NCBI RefSeq assembly: GCF_002022005.1
Contig: NZ_CP017258.1
Location: 62,001-126,000 of the forward strand
Direction: 5' to 3'
Length of the DNA: 64,000 bases
From: Campylobacter pinnipediorum subsp. caledonicus
GTDB lineage: Bacteria; Campylobacterota; Campylobacteria; Campylobacterales; Campylobacteraceae
The notes below the pieces were generated by a model that had not been told where the DNA came from, did no database searches, and saw nothing but the letters and a program-made list of their open reading frames with translations. Numbering within the stretch: the first letter of the stretch is position 1; each line of letters starts with the position of its first letter. Made by a program: the position numbers and the translations under genes. Shown piece after piece: positions 26,651 to 36,083 of this stretch.

Positions 26651-27166
26651 CTAATCCTTTATTTTGTTTTTTATCTCTTTTGCTATTTGTTTTAAGGTTT
26701 TGTTTTCTATACAAACCACAATATCAGCTTTTTTTTGATAAATTTCTTCTCTTTGCAAAAATATTTTTTTTGCTTCATCTAAATTTTTTAAAAGTGGTCT
26801 TTTTTCAAAATCAGCTTTTGAATTCTCACCATTTTGCAATCTTTGTATAATAAACTCAAAACTTGATTTTAGATATATTATTTTTCCTATTTGTTTTATA
26901 CTTTTAGTATTTACAAAGCCACCGCCGGTTGAGATAATGGCATTTGTTATGTTTTTGGCTAAAAAACTACAAAGCTTCTTTTCTAAATCTCTAAAATAAC
27001 TTTCCCCTTTTGTTTCAAATATCCTAGGTATGCTCATACCTTCGCTATTTTCTATTAGATTATCACTATCAAGGTTAAACATTTTTAGGCTTTTTGCAAG
27101 TTCTCTTGCAACAGAGCTTTTACCAGCACCCATAAAGCCTATTAAAACCAAGTTTTCACCCTTCAT
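26651..27166 (-). CDS. aroK: shikimate kinase
   Basis: A 171-residue P-loop kinase with Walker [10 protein letters not shown] at 10-18, the shikimate-binding acid in NLDSD (33-35), Arg59 in YFRDLE, and the GGG turn in ISTGGGFV. It phosphorylates shikimate in the chorismate pathway. The start overlaps the der stop by 11 nt and the end nearly touches trpS, so the gene for a tryptophan precursor step is cotranscribed with that for tryptophan charging. Size and motifs are ordinary. Confidence 0.95.
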   Translation of the reverse strand: MKGENLVLIGFMGAGKSSVARELAKSLKMFNLDSDNLIENSEGMSIPRIFETKGESYFRDLEKKLCSFLAKNITNAIISTGGGFVNTKSIKQIGKIIYLKSSFEFIIQRLQNGENSKADFEKRPLLKNLDEAKKIFLQREEIYQKKADIVVCIENKTLKQIAKEIKNKIKD

Positions 27167-28529
27167 CTTCGTTTGTTTCTCCGCGTTTTTTAGGTATGAA
27201 TTTTATAGGAACACCGCTTAGGTTAAAACTAGCTCTTAGTTTATTTGATAAGTAGCGTCTATAACTAAAATGCAAAGCCTTTGGTCTATTCATTATAAGT
27301 GCTATTTTTGGTGGCGCAAAAGCAAATTGAACGGCATAATAAATTTTTACAGATTTACCCTTGTCGTGTGGCAGTGGATGTGTCTTTGTTGCTTCTGATA
27401 TTACTTCGTTTAATTTTGATGTTTGAAGTTTTTGTGTGAAATTTTCATAAACTTCGTTTATTATAGAGTATACCTTATGGACTCTTTTTCCACCGAGTGC
27501 GGATACACTTATGATAGGTGCATAAGCTAGGAATTTAAATCTATCTTTTATATCTTTTACCATCTCATCAAACTCTACTTGCGACTTATCCCATTTATTT
27601 AAAACTATAATTATCCCCAAATCAAACTTAGATGCAAGTCCGGCTATTCTCTCATCTAGCTCGCTAAAAGGTTCTGAGCTATCAAGGACTAAAAGTGCTA
27701 TATCTGTATTTTCTAAAATTTTTTGTGTTCTATTTAGTGCGTATTTTTCAATGCCTTCTATCTTACCCCTTCTTCTTATACCAGCCGTATCTACAAACTC
27801 ATAAATTTTGCCATCATTTTCATAAACTTCATTTACAGGGTCTATTGTGGTTCCAGCTACATCGCTAACAACGGCACGAGAGTCTTTTACCAAGGCATTT
27901 AATAAACTTGATTTTCCAACATTAACGCGCCCTATTATCCCAACTCTTATATTTTTGTTTTCAAAGTCTTGTTTTGTTTCTAAATTATCATCTATCTCAT
28001 CTAAAAAATCATCAAAATCATCGCTTTCATCAGGTATAATCTCATCTTTTAGATGTTTTTCTATCCAATCACTAAGCTCATCTATGCCGGTATTGTGGCT
28101 AACTGATATACTAAATACATCTTTTGCACCAAAGCTTATAAACTCCCAAGCCCTTTGTTCATCTTTTTTGCTATCACATTTATTTATCACTAAACAAATG
28201 GGAAGTTTTTGTTTGCTTAGTTCATAAAAAAGCTCTCTATCTTCATCATCTGGCATCATCTTGCCATCAACCATATAAACGATAGCATCAGACTCTTTTA
28301 CTTCATTTAGAGTTTTTGCTTTTACATTGCGAAACAATTCAGAGCTATCATCAAGACCTCCTGAATCTATCAGTAAACATCTTTTATCATAGATGTTTAT
28401 TATGGCTTTATTTGTATCTCTTGTTGTTCCACTAACATCGCTAGTTATCGCAATTCTCTGTCTTGCTAGTCTATTAAACAGCGAACTCTTTCCGACATTT
28501 GGCTTACCTACTAATATAATCTTTTGCAC
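27156..28529 (-). CDS. der: ribosome-assembly GTPase Der (EngA)
   Basis: A 457-residue protein with the double GTPase fold unique to Der: first P-loop GKPNVGKS at 8-15, second GRVNVGKSS at 200-208, each with its own DxxG and NKxD (NKCD, NKWD) motifs, and a C-terminal KH-like domain. It acts in 50S subunit maturation. An acidic linker ([16 protein letters not shown]) joins the GTPase domains. It is the first gene of the der-aroK-trpS-serS-pflB unit, divergent from the EamA transporter gene with 69 bp between. Confidence 0.96.
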   Translation of the reverse strand: MQKIILVGKPNVGKSSLFNRLARQRIAITSDVSGTTRDTNKAIINIYDKRCLLIDSGGLDDSSELFRNVKAKTLNEVKESDAIVYMVDGKMMPDDEDRELFYELSKQKLPICLVINKCDSKKDEQRAWEFISFGAKDVFSISVSHNTGIDELSDWIEKHLKDEIIPDESDDFDDFLDEIDDNLETKQDFENKNIRVGIIGRVNVGKSSLLNALVKDSRAVVSDVAGTTIDPVNEVYENDGKIYEFVDTAGIRRRGKIEGIEKYALNRTQKILENTDIALLVLDSSEPFSELDERIAGLASKFDLGIIIVLNKWDKSQVEFDEMVKDIKDRFKFLAYAPIISVSALGGKRVHKVYSIINEVYENFTQKLQTSKLNEVISEATKTHPLPHDKGKSVKIYYAVQFAFAPPKIALIMNRPKALHFSYRRYLSNKLRASFNLSGVPIKFIPKKRGETNEDEG

Positions 28530-28598
28530 TTTTTTCCTTTTTTAAAGTCAATATTATACAAAATTTAAGCTTTTTGTTCGTTAATTTGAGTAAAATAT

Positions 28599-29513
28599 AT
28601 GTTTAAATTTAAAGGTATTATTTTGTTTCGTAGAATTATTATAAGAAATTTAGGCATTTATTATATGATTATTGCCTCTATTTTATTTGCTTTCACTGGT
28701 GCTTTTGCCAAAATTTTAAGCAGCGATTTACCATCCATTGAAGTCGTTTTTTTTAGAAATTTAATAGGCTTAATGATGATACTATATGCCATTTTTAAAA
28801 AGCCATTAAATCAAAAAGGCGGGCATATATTTTTACTTATGTTCCGTGGTTTTGTAGGAACAATAGCACTTTTTGCATTTTTTTATAATATAGCTCATAT
28901 AAATTTAGGAGCGGCATTTACCTTTTCAAAAACAAGTCCAATTTTTACAGCTATCTTAGCGGCATTTGTGTTTAAAGAATCACTTAGCTTTAAAGGCTGG
29001 GGAGCGATATTTTTAGGTTTTATTGGGATACTTTTTATCATTCAACCAAACCTAGGTATAAGCAAAACAGATTGGCTTGGGATTTGGAGTGGTGTTGGAG
29101 CAGCACTTGCATATACAAGCGTCAGGGAATTAAAAAAGAGTTATGATACAAAGGTTATAGTTTTATCTTTTATGGGTTGGGGTTCTTTACTACCGCTTGT
29201 TTTTATGGGTATGGCTGAGTTTGTTGAGTATGAGCCGATTGATTTTTTACTATCAAAATTTGTTATGCCAAATATTTGGGATTTAGCAGCAATTATAGCT
29301 ATGGGAGTCTTTGGACTTTTTTTTCAAGTTTATATGACAAAGGCATATGCGGTCAGCAAAAAAGCTGGAGTTGTGGCAGCCGTCAGTTATCTTGATGTAA
29401 TTTTTACGATAATTATAGGATTTTTTATGGGTGATAAGCTTCCTGATGGATTAGCTTTTTTTGGTATAATACTTGTTATTCTTAGCGGGATAATAGTTGT
29501 AAGGGAGAAATGA
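28599..29513 (+). CDS. EamA-family (DMT) transporter
   Basis: A 304-residue inner-membrane protein with about ten membrane segments in two EamA repeats, the second beginning near [16 protein letters not shown]. It resembles Cj0385c, which has the same position before kdsA. DMT carriers move metabolites or drugs; the substrate is unknown. The start is uncertain: the ATG at 28599 gives a basic 22-residue extension, while the ATG at 28665 gives the more typical short N terminus [12 protein letters not shown]. The end overlaps kdsA by 4 nt, so it leads an operon continuing to pyrF. Confidence 0.8.
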   Translation: MFKFKGIILFRRIIIRNLGIYYMIIASILFAFTGAFAKILSSDLPSIEVVFFRNLIGLMMILYAIFKKPLNQKGGHIFLLMFRGFVGTIALFAFFYNIAHINLGAAFTFSKTSPIFTAILAAFVFKESLSFKGWGAIFLGFIGILFIIQPNLGISKTDWLGIWSGVGAALAYTSVRELKKSYDTKVIVLSFMGWGSLLPLVFMGMAEFVEYEPIDFLLSKFVMPNIWDLAAIIAMGVFGLFFQVYMTKAYAVSKKAGVVAAVSYLDVIFTIIIGFFMGDKLPDGLAFFGIILVILSGIIVVREK

Positions 29514-30313
29514 TGATATTAATAGCTGGTCCTTGCGTAATAGAAAGCGAAGAGCTTGTAATGCAAGTCGCCGAGAGACTACAAGAATTTAATGATAACA
29601 AAAATATAGATTTTTATTTTAAGTCAAGTTTTGATAAAGCAAATAGGACAAGTATTTCAAGTTTTCGCGGTCCTGGTTTAGAAAAAGGTTGCGAGATATT
29701 GGCAAAAGTAAAAGAGAGATTTGGATATAAAATTTTAACAGATATTCACGAAAGCTATCAAGCACAAAGGGTAGCACAAGTAGCAGATGTGCTTCAAATT
29801 CCTGCTTTTTTGTGTCGCCAAACTGATTTACTTGTGGCTGCAGCAAAAACAGATGCCGTTGTAAATATCAAAAAAGGTCAGTTTCTAGCTGCTGATAATA
29901 TGAAATACTCAGTTAAAAAAGTGCTTGAAACCAGAAATATAAAAGATGAAGGTTATGAAGTAGCAAAGCAAAACAAAGTATGGCTTTGTGAGCGTGGAAG
30001 CACATTTGGATATGGAAATTTAGTAGTTGATATGAGAAATTTGCCTATTATGCGTGAGTATGCACCTGTGATATTTGACGCAACACATAGTGTCCAAATG
30101 CCTGGGTCTGCAAATGGTAAAAGTGGCGGCGATGCTAGATTTGTGCCGTATTTAGCAAAGGCTGCGGCTAGTGTCGGTGTAGATGGATTTTTTTATGAAA
30201 CACATATAAACCCTTGCGAGGCGCTTTGCGATGGTTCAAACATGCTAGATATAAGTGAGCTTAAACATCTAGTGGAACAAACTATGAAAATAGAAGAAAT
30301 TTTAAAAGGATAG
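29510..30313 (+). CDS. kdsA: KDO-8-phosphate synthase, metal-dependent class
   Basis: A 267-residue enzyme condensing phosphoenolpyruvate and arabinose 5-phosphate into KDO 8-phosphate for lipopolysaccharide core. The N terminus reads IAGPCVIES, with cysteine at residue 9 where the metal-independent E. coli enzyme has asparagine, so it belongs to the metal-requiring class known from Aquifex. [11 protein letters not shown] and the HSVQMPG segment are conserved. The start overlaps the transporter gene (ATGATGA), and ribH begins 2 nt after its stop. Confidence 0.95.
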   Translation: MMILIAGPCVIESEELVMQVAERLQEFNDNKNIDFYFKSSFDKANRTSISSFRGPGLEKGCEILAKVKERFGYKILTDIHESYQAQRVAQVADVLQIPAFLCRQTDLLVAAAKTDAVVNIKKGQFLAADNMKYSVKKVLETRNIKDEGYEVAKQNKVWLCERGSTFGYGNLVVDMRNLPIMREYAPVIFDATHSVQMPGSANGKSGGDARFVPYLAKAAASVGVDGFFYETHINPCEALCDGSNMLDISELKHLVEQTMKIEEILKG

Positions 30314-30315
30314 AT

Positions 30316-30786
30316 ATGAACATTATAGAAGGAAAACTTTCATTAGATGGAAGTGAAAAGATAGCGATAATAAACGCTAGATTTAATCATATAATAACAG
30401 ATAGGCTAGTTGAGGGTGCAAAAGATGCCTTTTTAAGACACGGTGGAGATGAAAAAAATCTAAGCCTTATTTTAGTGCCTGGCGCATTTGAGATACCTAT
30501 GGTTTTAGAAAAAGTTTTACAAAGTGGAAAATTTGATGCTGTTTGTTGTGTTGGTGCTGTTATTAGGGGTTCAACTCCGCATTTTGATTATGTATCAGCT
30601 GAAACAACAAAAGGTATAGCAAATGTAACATTAAAGCACGGAAAACCTGTAAGTTTCGGTGTTTTAACAGTAGATAGTATAGAACAAGCTATAGAAAGAG
30701 CTGGAAGCAAAGCTGGAAATAAAGGCTTTGAAGCTATGGCTGGCATTATAGAAATGCTTAATCTTTATAAAACTTTAAAGGTTTAA
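30316..30786 (+). CDS. ribH: 6,7-dimethyl-8-ribityllumazine synthase
   Basis: A 156-residue lumazine synthase, the penultimate step of riboflavin synthesis. Conserved pieces include [43 protein letters not shown] and the catalytic-histidine context; [24 protein letters not shown] is the usual end. These subunits normally form pentamers or icosahedral shells. It is between kdsA and nusB with gaps of 2 and 1 nt, a ribH-nusB pairing found in many bacteria. Confidence 0.96.
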   Translation: MNIIEGKLSLDGSEKIAIINARFNHIITDRLVEGAKDAFLRHGGDEKNLSLILVPGAFEIPMVLEKVLQSGKFDAVCCVGAVIRGSTPHFDYVSAETTKGIANVTLKHGKPVSFGVLTVDSIEQAIERAGSKAGNKGFEAMAGIIEMLNLYKTLKV

Positions 30787-30787
30787 A

Positions 30788-31177
30788 ATGGCAACTCGTC
30801 ATCAAGCTAGACAAGCCGTAGTTTCACTTTTGTATGCTTATGAAATGGGGACAGATAGTAAAGAGTTCTTAGAAGAGTTCTTGGAAGATAAAAAGATAAG
30901 AAACGAGAGAAAAACCCAGGTAGTTGAAACTTTTAATAAAATTCTTGAAAAAAAAGATGATATAGATAATGTTTTTAAACAACACCTTAAAGATGAAGAT
31001 ATAAGCAAGGTGGGGCTTGTTGAACGCTCTATTATTAGACTTGGTATATTTGAGATCAAATTTGCAGACACAGATAAGGCTGTTGTTATAAATGAAGCTA
31101 TAGAGCTTGCAAAAGAGCTTGCAAGTGATACAAGCCCTAGATTTGTAAATGCAATATTAGATAAGGTTAGTAAATAA
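30788..31177 (+). CDS. nusB: transcription antitermination factor NusB
   Basis: A 129-residue all-helical RNA-binding protein with the N-terminal arginine motif ATRHQARQAVVSLLYAYEM and C-terminal SPRFVNAILDKVSK. NusB binds BoxA with S10 (encoded at 47933 here) in rRNA antitermination complexes. It starts 1 nt after ribH and abuts pyrF, so it is within the kdsA-pyrF unit. Nothing unusual is visible. Confidence 0.94.
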   Translation: MATRHQARQAVVSLLYAYEMGTDSKEFLEEFLEDKKIRNERKTQVVETFNKILEKKDDIDNVFKQHLKDEDISKVGLVERSIIRLGIFEIKFADTDKAVVINEAIELAKELASDTSPRFVNAILDKVSK

Positions 31178-31855
31178 ATGAAGCTTTGTGTAGCGCTTGA
31201 TATGCAAAGCTTAGATGAAAATTTAAATCTCGCAAGAGGTTTAAATGGTCTTGATATATGGATGAAAGTTGGACTTAGAAGCTATCTTAGAGATGGGGCT
31301 TTGTTTTTAACTGAGCTAAAAAAGATGAATTTTAAAATTTTTTTAGACCTTAAACTTCACGATATACCAAACACAATGGCAGATGCTGCTGAGGTTATAG
31401 CTGATCTTGGCATAGATATGACAAATATCCACGCAAGCGCCGGAAAAAGAGCTATGAGCGAGGTCGCAAATAGACTAAGTATAAAGTCAAGTCGCCCATT
31501 GCTCTTTGCTGTGTCAGCTCTTACTAGTTTTTCTCAAGATGAGTTTTTTGATGTTTATAATGAAACTATAAATAATCGTGTTAGGAAATTTAGTATAGAT
31601 GCTTATGAGTGTGGTCTTGATGGGATGGTTTGCTCTGTTTTTGAAAGCAAACTTATAAAACAATCAACAAGCAATAGCTTTTTAACACTAACTCCGGGCA
31701 TTAGACCATTTAAAGAGTCATCAGATGATCAAAACAGAGTAGCTGATATAAATACCGCAAAAGAAAATTTAAGCGATTTTATAGTGGTCGGTCGCCCTAT
31801 ATATAAGTCTGACAACCCAAGAATGGTTGTAGAAAAGATACTATCTGAGATTTAA
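31178..31855 (+). CDS. pyrF: orotidine 5'-phosphate decarboxylase
   Basis: A 225-residue TIM-barrel enzyme making UMP. The catalytic signature [13 protein letters not shown] is intact near residues 53-65, and [12 protein letters not shown] marks the phosphate-binding end. The start directly follows the nusB stop. It is the last gene of the kdsA-ribH-nusB-pyrF unit and is followed by a perfect 13-bp hairpin. Order is the same as in C. jejuni Cj0381c-Cj0385c. Confidence 0.95.
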   Translation: MKLCVALDMQSLDENLNLARGLNGLDIWMKVGLRSYLRDGALFLTELKKMNFKIFLDLKLHDIPNTMADAAEVIADLGIDMTNIHASAGKRAMSEVANRLSIKSSRPLLFAVSALTSFSQDEFFDVYNETINNRVRKFSIDAYECGLDGMVCSVFESKLIKQSTSNSFLTLTPGIRPFKESSDDQNRVADINTAKENLSDFIVVGRPIYKSDNPRMVVEKILSEI

Positions 31856-31896
31856 AATTTTAAATAAAATTTAACAATTTAAATATCTGTAAAATA

Positions 31897-31932
31897 TTCA
31901 AAGTGTATATTATCTTATTTATACACTTTGAA
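31897..31932 (+). terminator. hairpin after pyrF
   Basis: TTCAAAGTGTATA (31897-31909) pairs perfectly over 13 bp with TATACACTTTGAA (31920-31932) around a 10-nt loop, 41 nt after the pyrF stop. The tail is A/T-rich rather than a pure T-run. Confidence 0.65.
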
Positions 31933-32043
31933 AAATAATTGTAAAAAATTACAAGTCTATATCAAAATAACTATAAATTGATTATAAATTTTGTAGCTTT
32001 TTGTGATAATTATGAAGAATAATTATTCTCATAAAGGACTAAC

Positions 32044-32848
32044 TTGAGTTGGTGCCATTGTCTTTTTATGTGCTACTTACTATTTTATACTACTTTACCT
32101 AGTATAGCTGCAAGTTTTAATGAGTCTCTGTTTTATGTTCAAATTTCTATCATAAGCTATCAGTAGCTATATCTTTTTTACCCCGCTTTAAATGTCTGGT
32201 TTGCTTGAGCGATACTTTGTGGCAGGTACTTGCCTAATTTAAAAAATTTAGTAGAAAATTATACTGGAAAGGTTTTACGTTATTTTCTTTTGGGCTTGTT
32301 TGTTTGACTATAGAATTGATTTTATTGCGGAGCCTGGGTTTTTTATTTAAAGTGCTTTTATTGTCTTGTTTAGTGGTTTGCTTATGGTGCCGATGTGTTG
32401 GTTCTCTTTGCTTGTTCCAATCCAAACGTGCGCTGTTTTGATTGAGTTTTTATAGCATATATTTTAAAGAAAATAAGCTATAAAACAGTATTAATATCAG
32501 TTTCTATTTTTACTATGGCAATGGGAAATAGTGCTTCCATGTTTACAATAGTTATTTTATGTGGATTTTATGGTCTATACTGTTTACTTCCAGTAATGCA
32601 TTAGTCATTATAAGATAGCTAAAATTTAGCCGGTTCGTTATTTATCATGCTTAGTGTTATACAGCAAATATGCATAGGTGTTGGCATTGCTGTTGCTTTA
32701 TGCTTTTAAGTTTTATAAAGACAGCATTGGAGATAGTGCTAAAATTACAATATTCTTTTGGTTATATATTTTTAAATAAGTGCTTTAGCGTTATGCTGAT
32801 TTGGCTTTTGGCTATTTACATAAAGATGAAGGTAAATCTTTACAATAA
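32044..32848 (+). pseudogene. decayed MFS (DHA2-like) efflux transporter relic
   Basis: The roughly 990-bp gap between pyrF and nikO contains broken transporter text on the plus strand. From a TTG at 32044, behind AAAGGA, it reads FYTTLPSIAASFNESLFYVQ and ISIISY before a stop; further on come NVWFA, ISVSIFTMAMGNSASMFTIV and MLSVIQQICIGVGIAVAL, then FGYIFL and LIWLLAIYIKMK. The TLPSIAASF and SVIQQICIGVGIAVA elements resemble the first and eleventh-region segments of 14-segment drug:proton antiporters. There are many stops and frame changes, and the total is about two thirds of the expected length. No product can be made. Confidence 0.65.
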
Positions 32849-33457
32849 TCAAAACTCTTTTTCTAGCATATCTAGATCAAAAAATTCAACGTTTTGAAGA
32901 AGTTCTTTTTTTTCGTGAGTTATTAAAACAAATGCTTTTTTTTCATTTAAAATTTCTAAGACTAGATTGGTTTTTTCTTTATCTAGCTCTTTAAATGGCT
33001 CATCTAATAGATATAAATCAGCATATCTTACTAGCATTCCAGCTATTGCAACAAGCCTTTTTTCCCCACCAGATAGATAATATATAGAGTTATTTTTAAG
33101 ATGTGATATTTTTAGTCTTTCAAGTATGTTGTTTGATAATCTTTCAGCTTCTTTTGCGTTTACACCATCTACTAAAAGTGAAAAAGCTACATCCTCAATA
33201 ACGTTTGGGGCTATAAACTGATCATTGCTATCTTGAAACAAATATGCTATTTTTAAATCAGGGCGAGTTTTTATATTCTCTTTGCAATCATCTTTTAATC
33301 CAGCTAAAAGTGATAAAAAAGTGCTTTTCCCTCTGCCGTTATTTCCGTGTATTACTATTTTTGAGTCTTCTTGTATATCTAAGTTTATGTTTTGTAAGAT
33401 GGTTTTGTCTTTGTATTTGAAAGATAAATTTCTAATTTCTACTAAATTTTTCATCAA
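32849..33457 (-). CDS. nikO: ECF-type nickel transporter ATPase NikO
   Basis: A 202-residue ABC ATPase with Walker A GNNGRGKST (38-46), signature LSGGEKRL (128-135) and LDEP (151-154). It is closest in style to CbiO/NikO energy-coupling-factor ATPases and is shorter than most. It is the last gene of the nikK-L-M-Q-O unit, overlapping nikQ by 4 nt. It should drive the T-component NikQ and substrate subunit NikM. Nickel rather than cobalt is inferred from the NikK and NikL partners and from the group's need for nickel enzymes such as [NiFe] hydrogenase. Confidence 0.87.
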   Translation of the reverse strand: MMKNLVEIRNLSFKYKDKTILQNINLDIQEDSKIVIHGNNGRGKSTFLSLLAGLKDDCKENIKTRPDLKIAYLFQDSNDQFIAPNVIEDVAFSLLVDGVNAKEAERLSNNILERLKISHLKNNSIYYLSGGEKRLVAIAGMLVRYADLYLLDEPFKELDKEKTNLVLEILNEKKAFVLITHEKKELLQNVEFFDLDMLEKEF

Positions 33458-34101
33458 TTAATTATAATCCTATATAAAATATTTAAAACGCTAAGTATTA
33501 AAAGCATTATTTCTCCAAAATGTGCTTTTTCTGAATGCAAAAATGCAATTTTGTCTTTATATCCCCTTACTTTCATTGTATTAAAAATTTCAAATGCAAG
33601 ATCAAGACTGGCAACTATATTTTTGCCTATTAAATTGGCATAACATTTGTATGTAAAAAATGAGGTTGTTAGGTTAACGCCTCTTGCTTTTAACGTTTTT
33701 GGTATTTGTTTGGTTTTTTGTAAAAAATCACTAAATAATCTTGAATTTATTACCATTATGGCTATAATTTTTTGTGGAAATTTAAGCTCATAAAGTGCTT
33801 TTGTAATAAAGTATTGATCTTTGTTAAATAGCAAACTAAGAACTAAAAGAAGTATTAAATTTGATCTTAAAAAGATAATTTTTGCATTTTGTATTTCGTT
33901 GTTTATAAGGTATGAAATGACTATAAAAAGGATAAATAAATTCAATCCAAGTAGCCAAAAAAATACACTTTTTTTATCAGGACATAAAAATAAAAACGCA
34001 AAAAATGGTATAAAAAAGTCAAATGCGCCAAAATCGTTTAAATTAAGCAATAAAAAATCATAAAGTATTATGCAAAGTAAGTAACAAACCGGTTTGTTCA
34101 T
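33454..34101 (-). CDS. nikQ: ECF-type transporter T component NikQ (CbiQ family)
   Basis: A 215-residue membrane protein with about five hydrophobic segments and the coupling motif KARGVNL (the A-R-G signature by which CbiQ/EcfT proteins contact the ATPase), plus a second MKVRGYKDK motif near residue 180. It links the ATPase NikO with NikM. It overlaps both neighbours by 4 nt. Sequence divergence is high, but the two Arg-Gly motifs and the context make the call secure. Confidence 0.82.
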   Translation of the reverse strand: MNKPVCYLLCIILYDFLLLNLNDFGAFDFFIPFFAFLFLCPDKKSVFFWLLGLNLFILFIVISYLINNEIQNAKIIFLRSNLILLLVLSLLFNKDQYFITKALYELKFPQKIIAIMVINSRLFSDFLQKTKQIPKTLKARGVNLTTSFFTYKCYANLIGKNIVASLDLAFEIFNTMKVRGYKDKIAFLHSEKAHFGEIMLLILSVLNILYRIIIN

Positions 34102-34679
34102 AAAAAATCAGGCTTATATTTTAAGATAAAACGCAATGTAAATACTGATATAAAGCCTTCTATAAACATTAATGGTAGGTTAAATAATACGATCATATAA
34201 ATAGCATATTCGAGTTTTGTACTATTTATAAGCAAAACCGCACACAATAATATAACGCTTAATAAAACCGGCAAAAAACCACCTATAAAAGATACTAAAT
34301 TCGTATTTTTGTGTAGTTTGGGTCTTAAAAAATACCAAACCACAACTGCTGGAAATGCCATAATAAAGGTGTTTACACCAAGAACCCCTATGCCTCCAAA
34401 CCCATAAAGCAGGGCTTGAAAAAATAGAGCTATCATTATAGCCAAAAACGAGTTTAAACCGCCAATTGCCCCAATCAAGCCGTTAAACAAAAGATGAACG
34501 CTTGTAGGCCCAACCGGTATGTGTATAAACGAACCTATAAAAAACAAAGACGATAGCATTGCAATTTTTGGCATGTCTTTGTTTTTTAATTTATAAAGTG
34601 CGTAGGCAGCTAATGAAGTAGATACAGCCCATCCTGCGGTAATTATAGTGTTGTTTAATACACCTTCTGATATATGCAT
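34098..34679 (-). CDS. nikM: nickel-binding S component NikM (CbiM family)
   Basis: A 193-residue membrane protein beginning MHISEGVL. In CbiM/NikM the N-terminal Met and His2 together with a later histidine form the square-planar metal site; the later candidates are His54 region IHIPVGPTSVHLLFNG. About six membrane segments follow. It is the substrate-specific subunit of the nickel ECF transporter. It overlaps nikQ by 4 nt and shares one base with nikL upstream. Cobalt specificity is not excluded by sequence alone. Confidence 0.88.
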   Translation of the reverse strand: MHISEGVLNNTIITAGWAVSTSLAAYALYKLKNKDMPKIAMLSSLFFIGSFIHIPVGPTSVHLLFNGLIGAIGGLNSFLAIMIALFFQALLYGFGGIGVLGVNTFIMAFPAVVVWYFLRPKLHKNTNLVSFIGGFLPVLLSVILLCAVLLINSTKLEYAIYMIVLFNLPLMFIEGFISVFTLRFILKYKPDFL

Positions 34680-35110
34680 TAGTTATCTTTTTTTCTTGAT
34701 TTAATTAATGATAATACACCAAAAATTCCAAAAATAATACCAATTGCGCTAAGAGCACCAAAGTATTTTTGAAATACTGGCTGTTCAAATTTTGCAATTT
34801 CAAAATCATTTGCCACATCTATCTTAAATTCTTTTATGTGTTCGCCATGGTCGCTACCAGCTGTTATTTTTACATTGTAGGTTCCGGCAGATTGCGGTAA
34901 AAATGCAAAATTACCTTTGCTATCCATTCTACTATTTACAAATGCAAGAGCAGAATCTCCCTCAAAAATTTCAATCTTTGCATATGCGGCAGGTACGCTT
35001 TTTGTGAAATTTGCATTTATTATTATAGCTTTGCCCTCTTTTGCTTCATAAAAAAGACCATGTGAAAACAAAAAAGAGCAAATAAATGCCAATGTAACAA
35101 AAAATTTCAC
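34679..35110 (-). CDS. nikL: accessory subunit NikL of the nickel ECF transporter
   Basis: A 143-residue protein with an N-terminal signal/membrane segment, a small beta-rich periplasmic domain (AIINANFTKSVPAAYAKIEIF through HGEHIKEFKIDV) and a C-terminal membrane helix followed by a KSRKKDN tail. This two-anchor architecture is that of NikL/NikN accessory proteins next to NikM. The histidines in GSDHGEH could touch metal. It shares one base with both nikK and nikM. Detailed function is unknown; the family is needed for full transport activity in related systems. Confidence 0.78.
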   Translation of the reverse strand: MKFFVTLAFICSFLFSHGLFYEAKEGKAIIINANFTKSVPAAYAKIEIFEGDSALAFVNSRMDSKGNFAFLPQSAGTYNVKITAGSDHGEHIKEFKIDVANDFEIAKFEQPVFQKYFGALSAIGIIFGIFGVLSLIKSRKKDN

Positions 35111-35826
35111 TATTTTACCTCAAAAGATATAGAGCTTTGGATAAATAAAGTATGTGCATCTGGGTCATTAAATAATGGCTCTTCGCCTCTTGCTGCAATT
35201 ATATTTAGCCCTTTTTCTTTGATAGGAATTAAAGCTATACCAAATTCATTAGTTAAGTTATCAAGGTCTTCATTTGCTGTTTCAAATGCTACACCTTTTG
35301 CTGGTTTGCCATCTTTTAATACCAAAACAGGTAAAGAGTCACCAACTTTAACTTTTAAAGGATCGTTTAGCGCTATTACTTCTAGTTTTAAACCTATCGG
35401 ATCTAAAAATTTCTCGTTCCAAGAAAAATATGTTTTTCCTATTTTAACACTCTTGATGTCATCAAACACAACATCATCTATTTTTGTTTTATTTCCATTT
35501 TTGTATCCGGCATCTGTTTGAACCCAGTATTTTGCATCAAAAACTGTTACCATTATGGCAGGTGCTTTTTCTGTTAGAATTTCAGGTTTTTTCGAATCAT
35601 CATTATAATTATATTTTATACCTGTTTTTATTCGATCTAAATTTTCATCGTAAGCTTTGGCTCCAAGAAGTTGGTTTGAGTTATAATCGTCAAATTGCGT
35701 GTGTGCCCAGAATTTAGCTTCAAATTTATTTTTTCCAACACTGCTTGCTATAATTTGATGAGCATTTGCATTTACGGCAAAACCTAGTGTTGCAACAACG
35801 GCTAAAGATAATATTTTTTTAAGCAT
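35110..35826 (-). CDS. nikK: periplasmic NikK-like protein (DUF4198)
   Basis: A 238-residue secreted protein: signal peptide ending near VNANA, then a mature N terminus HQIIASSVGKNKFEAKFWAH, so that a histidine would become the first or second residue, a common arrangement for metal capture. The rest fits DUF4198 proteins, which accompany Nik ECF transporters in epsilonproteobacteria (NikKLMQO). It is first in the nik unit, behind a GGAGG ribosome binding site. Its upstream region is shared with fumarase and contains a perfect 14-bp palindrome. Confidence 0.82.
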   Translation of the reverse strand: MLKKILSLAVVATLGFAVNANAHQIIASSVGKNKFEAKFWAHTQFDDYNSNQLLGAKAYDENLDRIKTGIKYNYNDDSKKPEILTEKAPAIMVTVFDAKYWVQTDAGYKNGNKTKIDDVVFDDIKSVKIGKTYFSWNEKFLDPIGLKLEVIALNDPLKVKVGDSLPVLVLKDGKPAKGVAFETANEDLDNLTNEFGIALIPIKEKGLNIIAARGEEPLFNDPDAHTLFIQSSISFEVK

Positions 35827-35923
35827 TTTGAGCCTCCAAATAATAAATTTTTAAAAATAGTATTATAAAACCACAAAGTTTAAAAAGTTATTAAATAATA
35901 AAGCCTGCTATCTTAAGTCATTT

Positions 35924-35937
35924 TTAGTAAATACTAA
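35924..35937. promoter_or_regulatory. perfect palindrome between nikK and the fumarase genes
   Basis: TTAGTAAATACTAA has 6-bp perfect arms with a 2-bp centre, about 90 bp upstream of nikK and 150 bp upstream of fumA. It may be an operator for one of the divergent units. It does not match the NikR box of H. pylori that I know (TATWATT-N11-AATWATA), so the regulator is unassigned. Confidence 0.4.
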
Positions 35938-36043
35938 CTTTAAATTCTAATTGTATAAATTCAAATATTTATTAAAATATAAAATTAATATTTTTTTATA
36001 AAGATAATTTTTATTATTTTTATAAAATTGCTTTTTTATATAG

Positions 36044-36080
36044 TATAATTAGAAATGTAATTTTTTAATAACAAGGAGGA
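36044..36080 (+). promoter_or_regulatory. -10 box and ribosome binding site of the fumarase operon
   Basis: TATAAT lies at 36044-36049 after a T-rich stretch usual for Campylobacter promoters. A near-perfect ribosome binding site AAGGAGGA at 36073-36080 precedes the ATG by 3 nt, predicting strong translation. Confidence 0.6.
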
Positions 36081-36083
36081 ATT

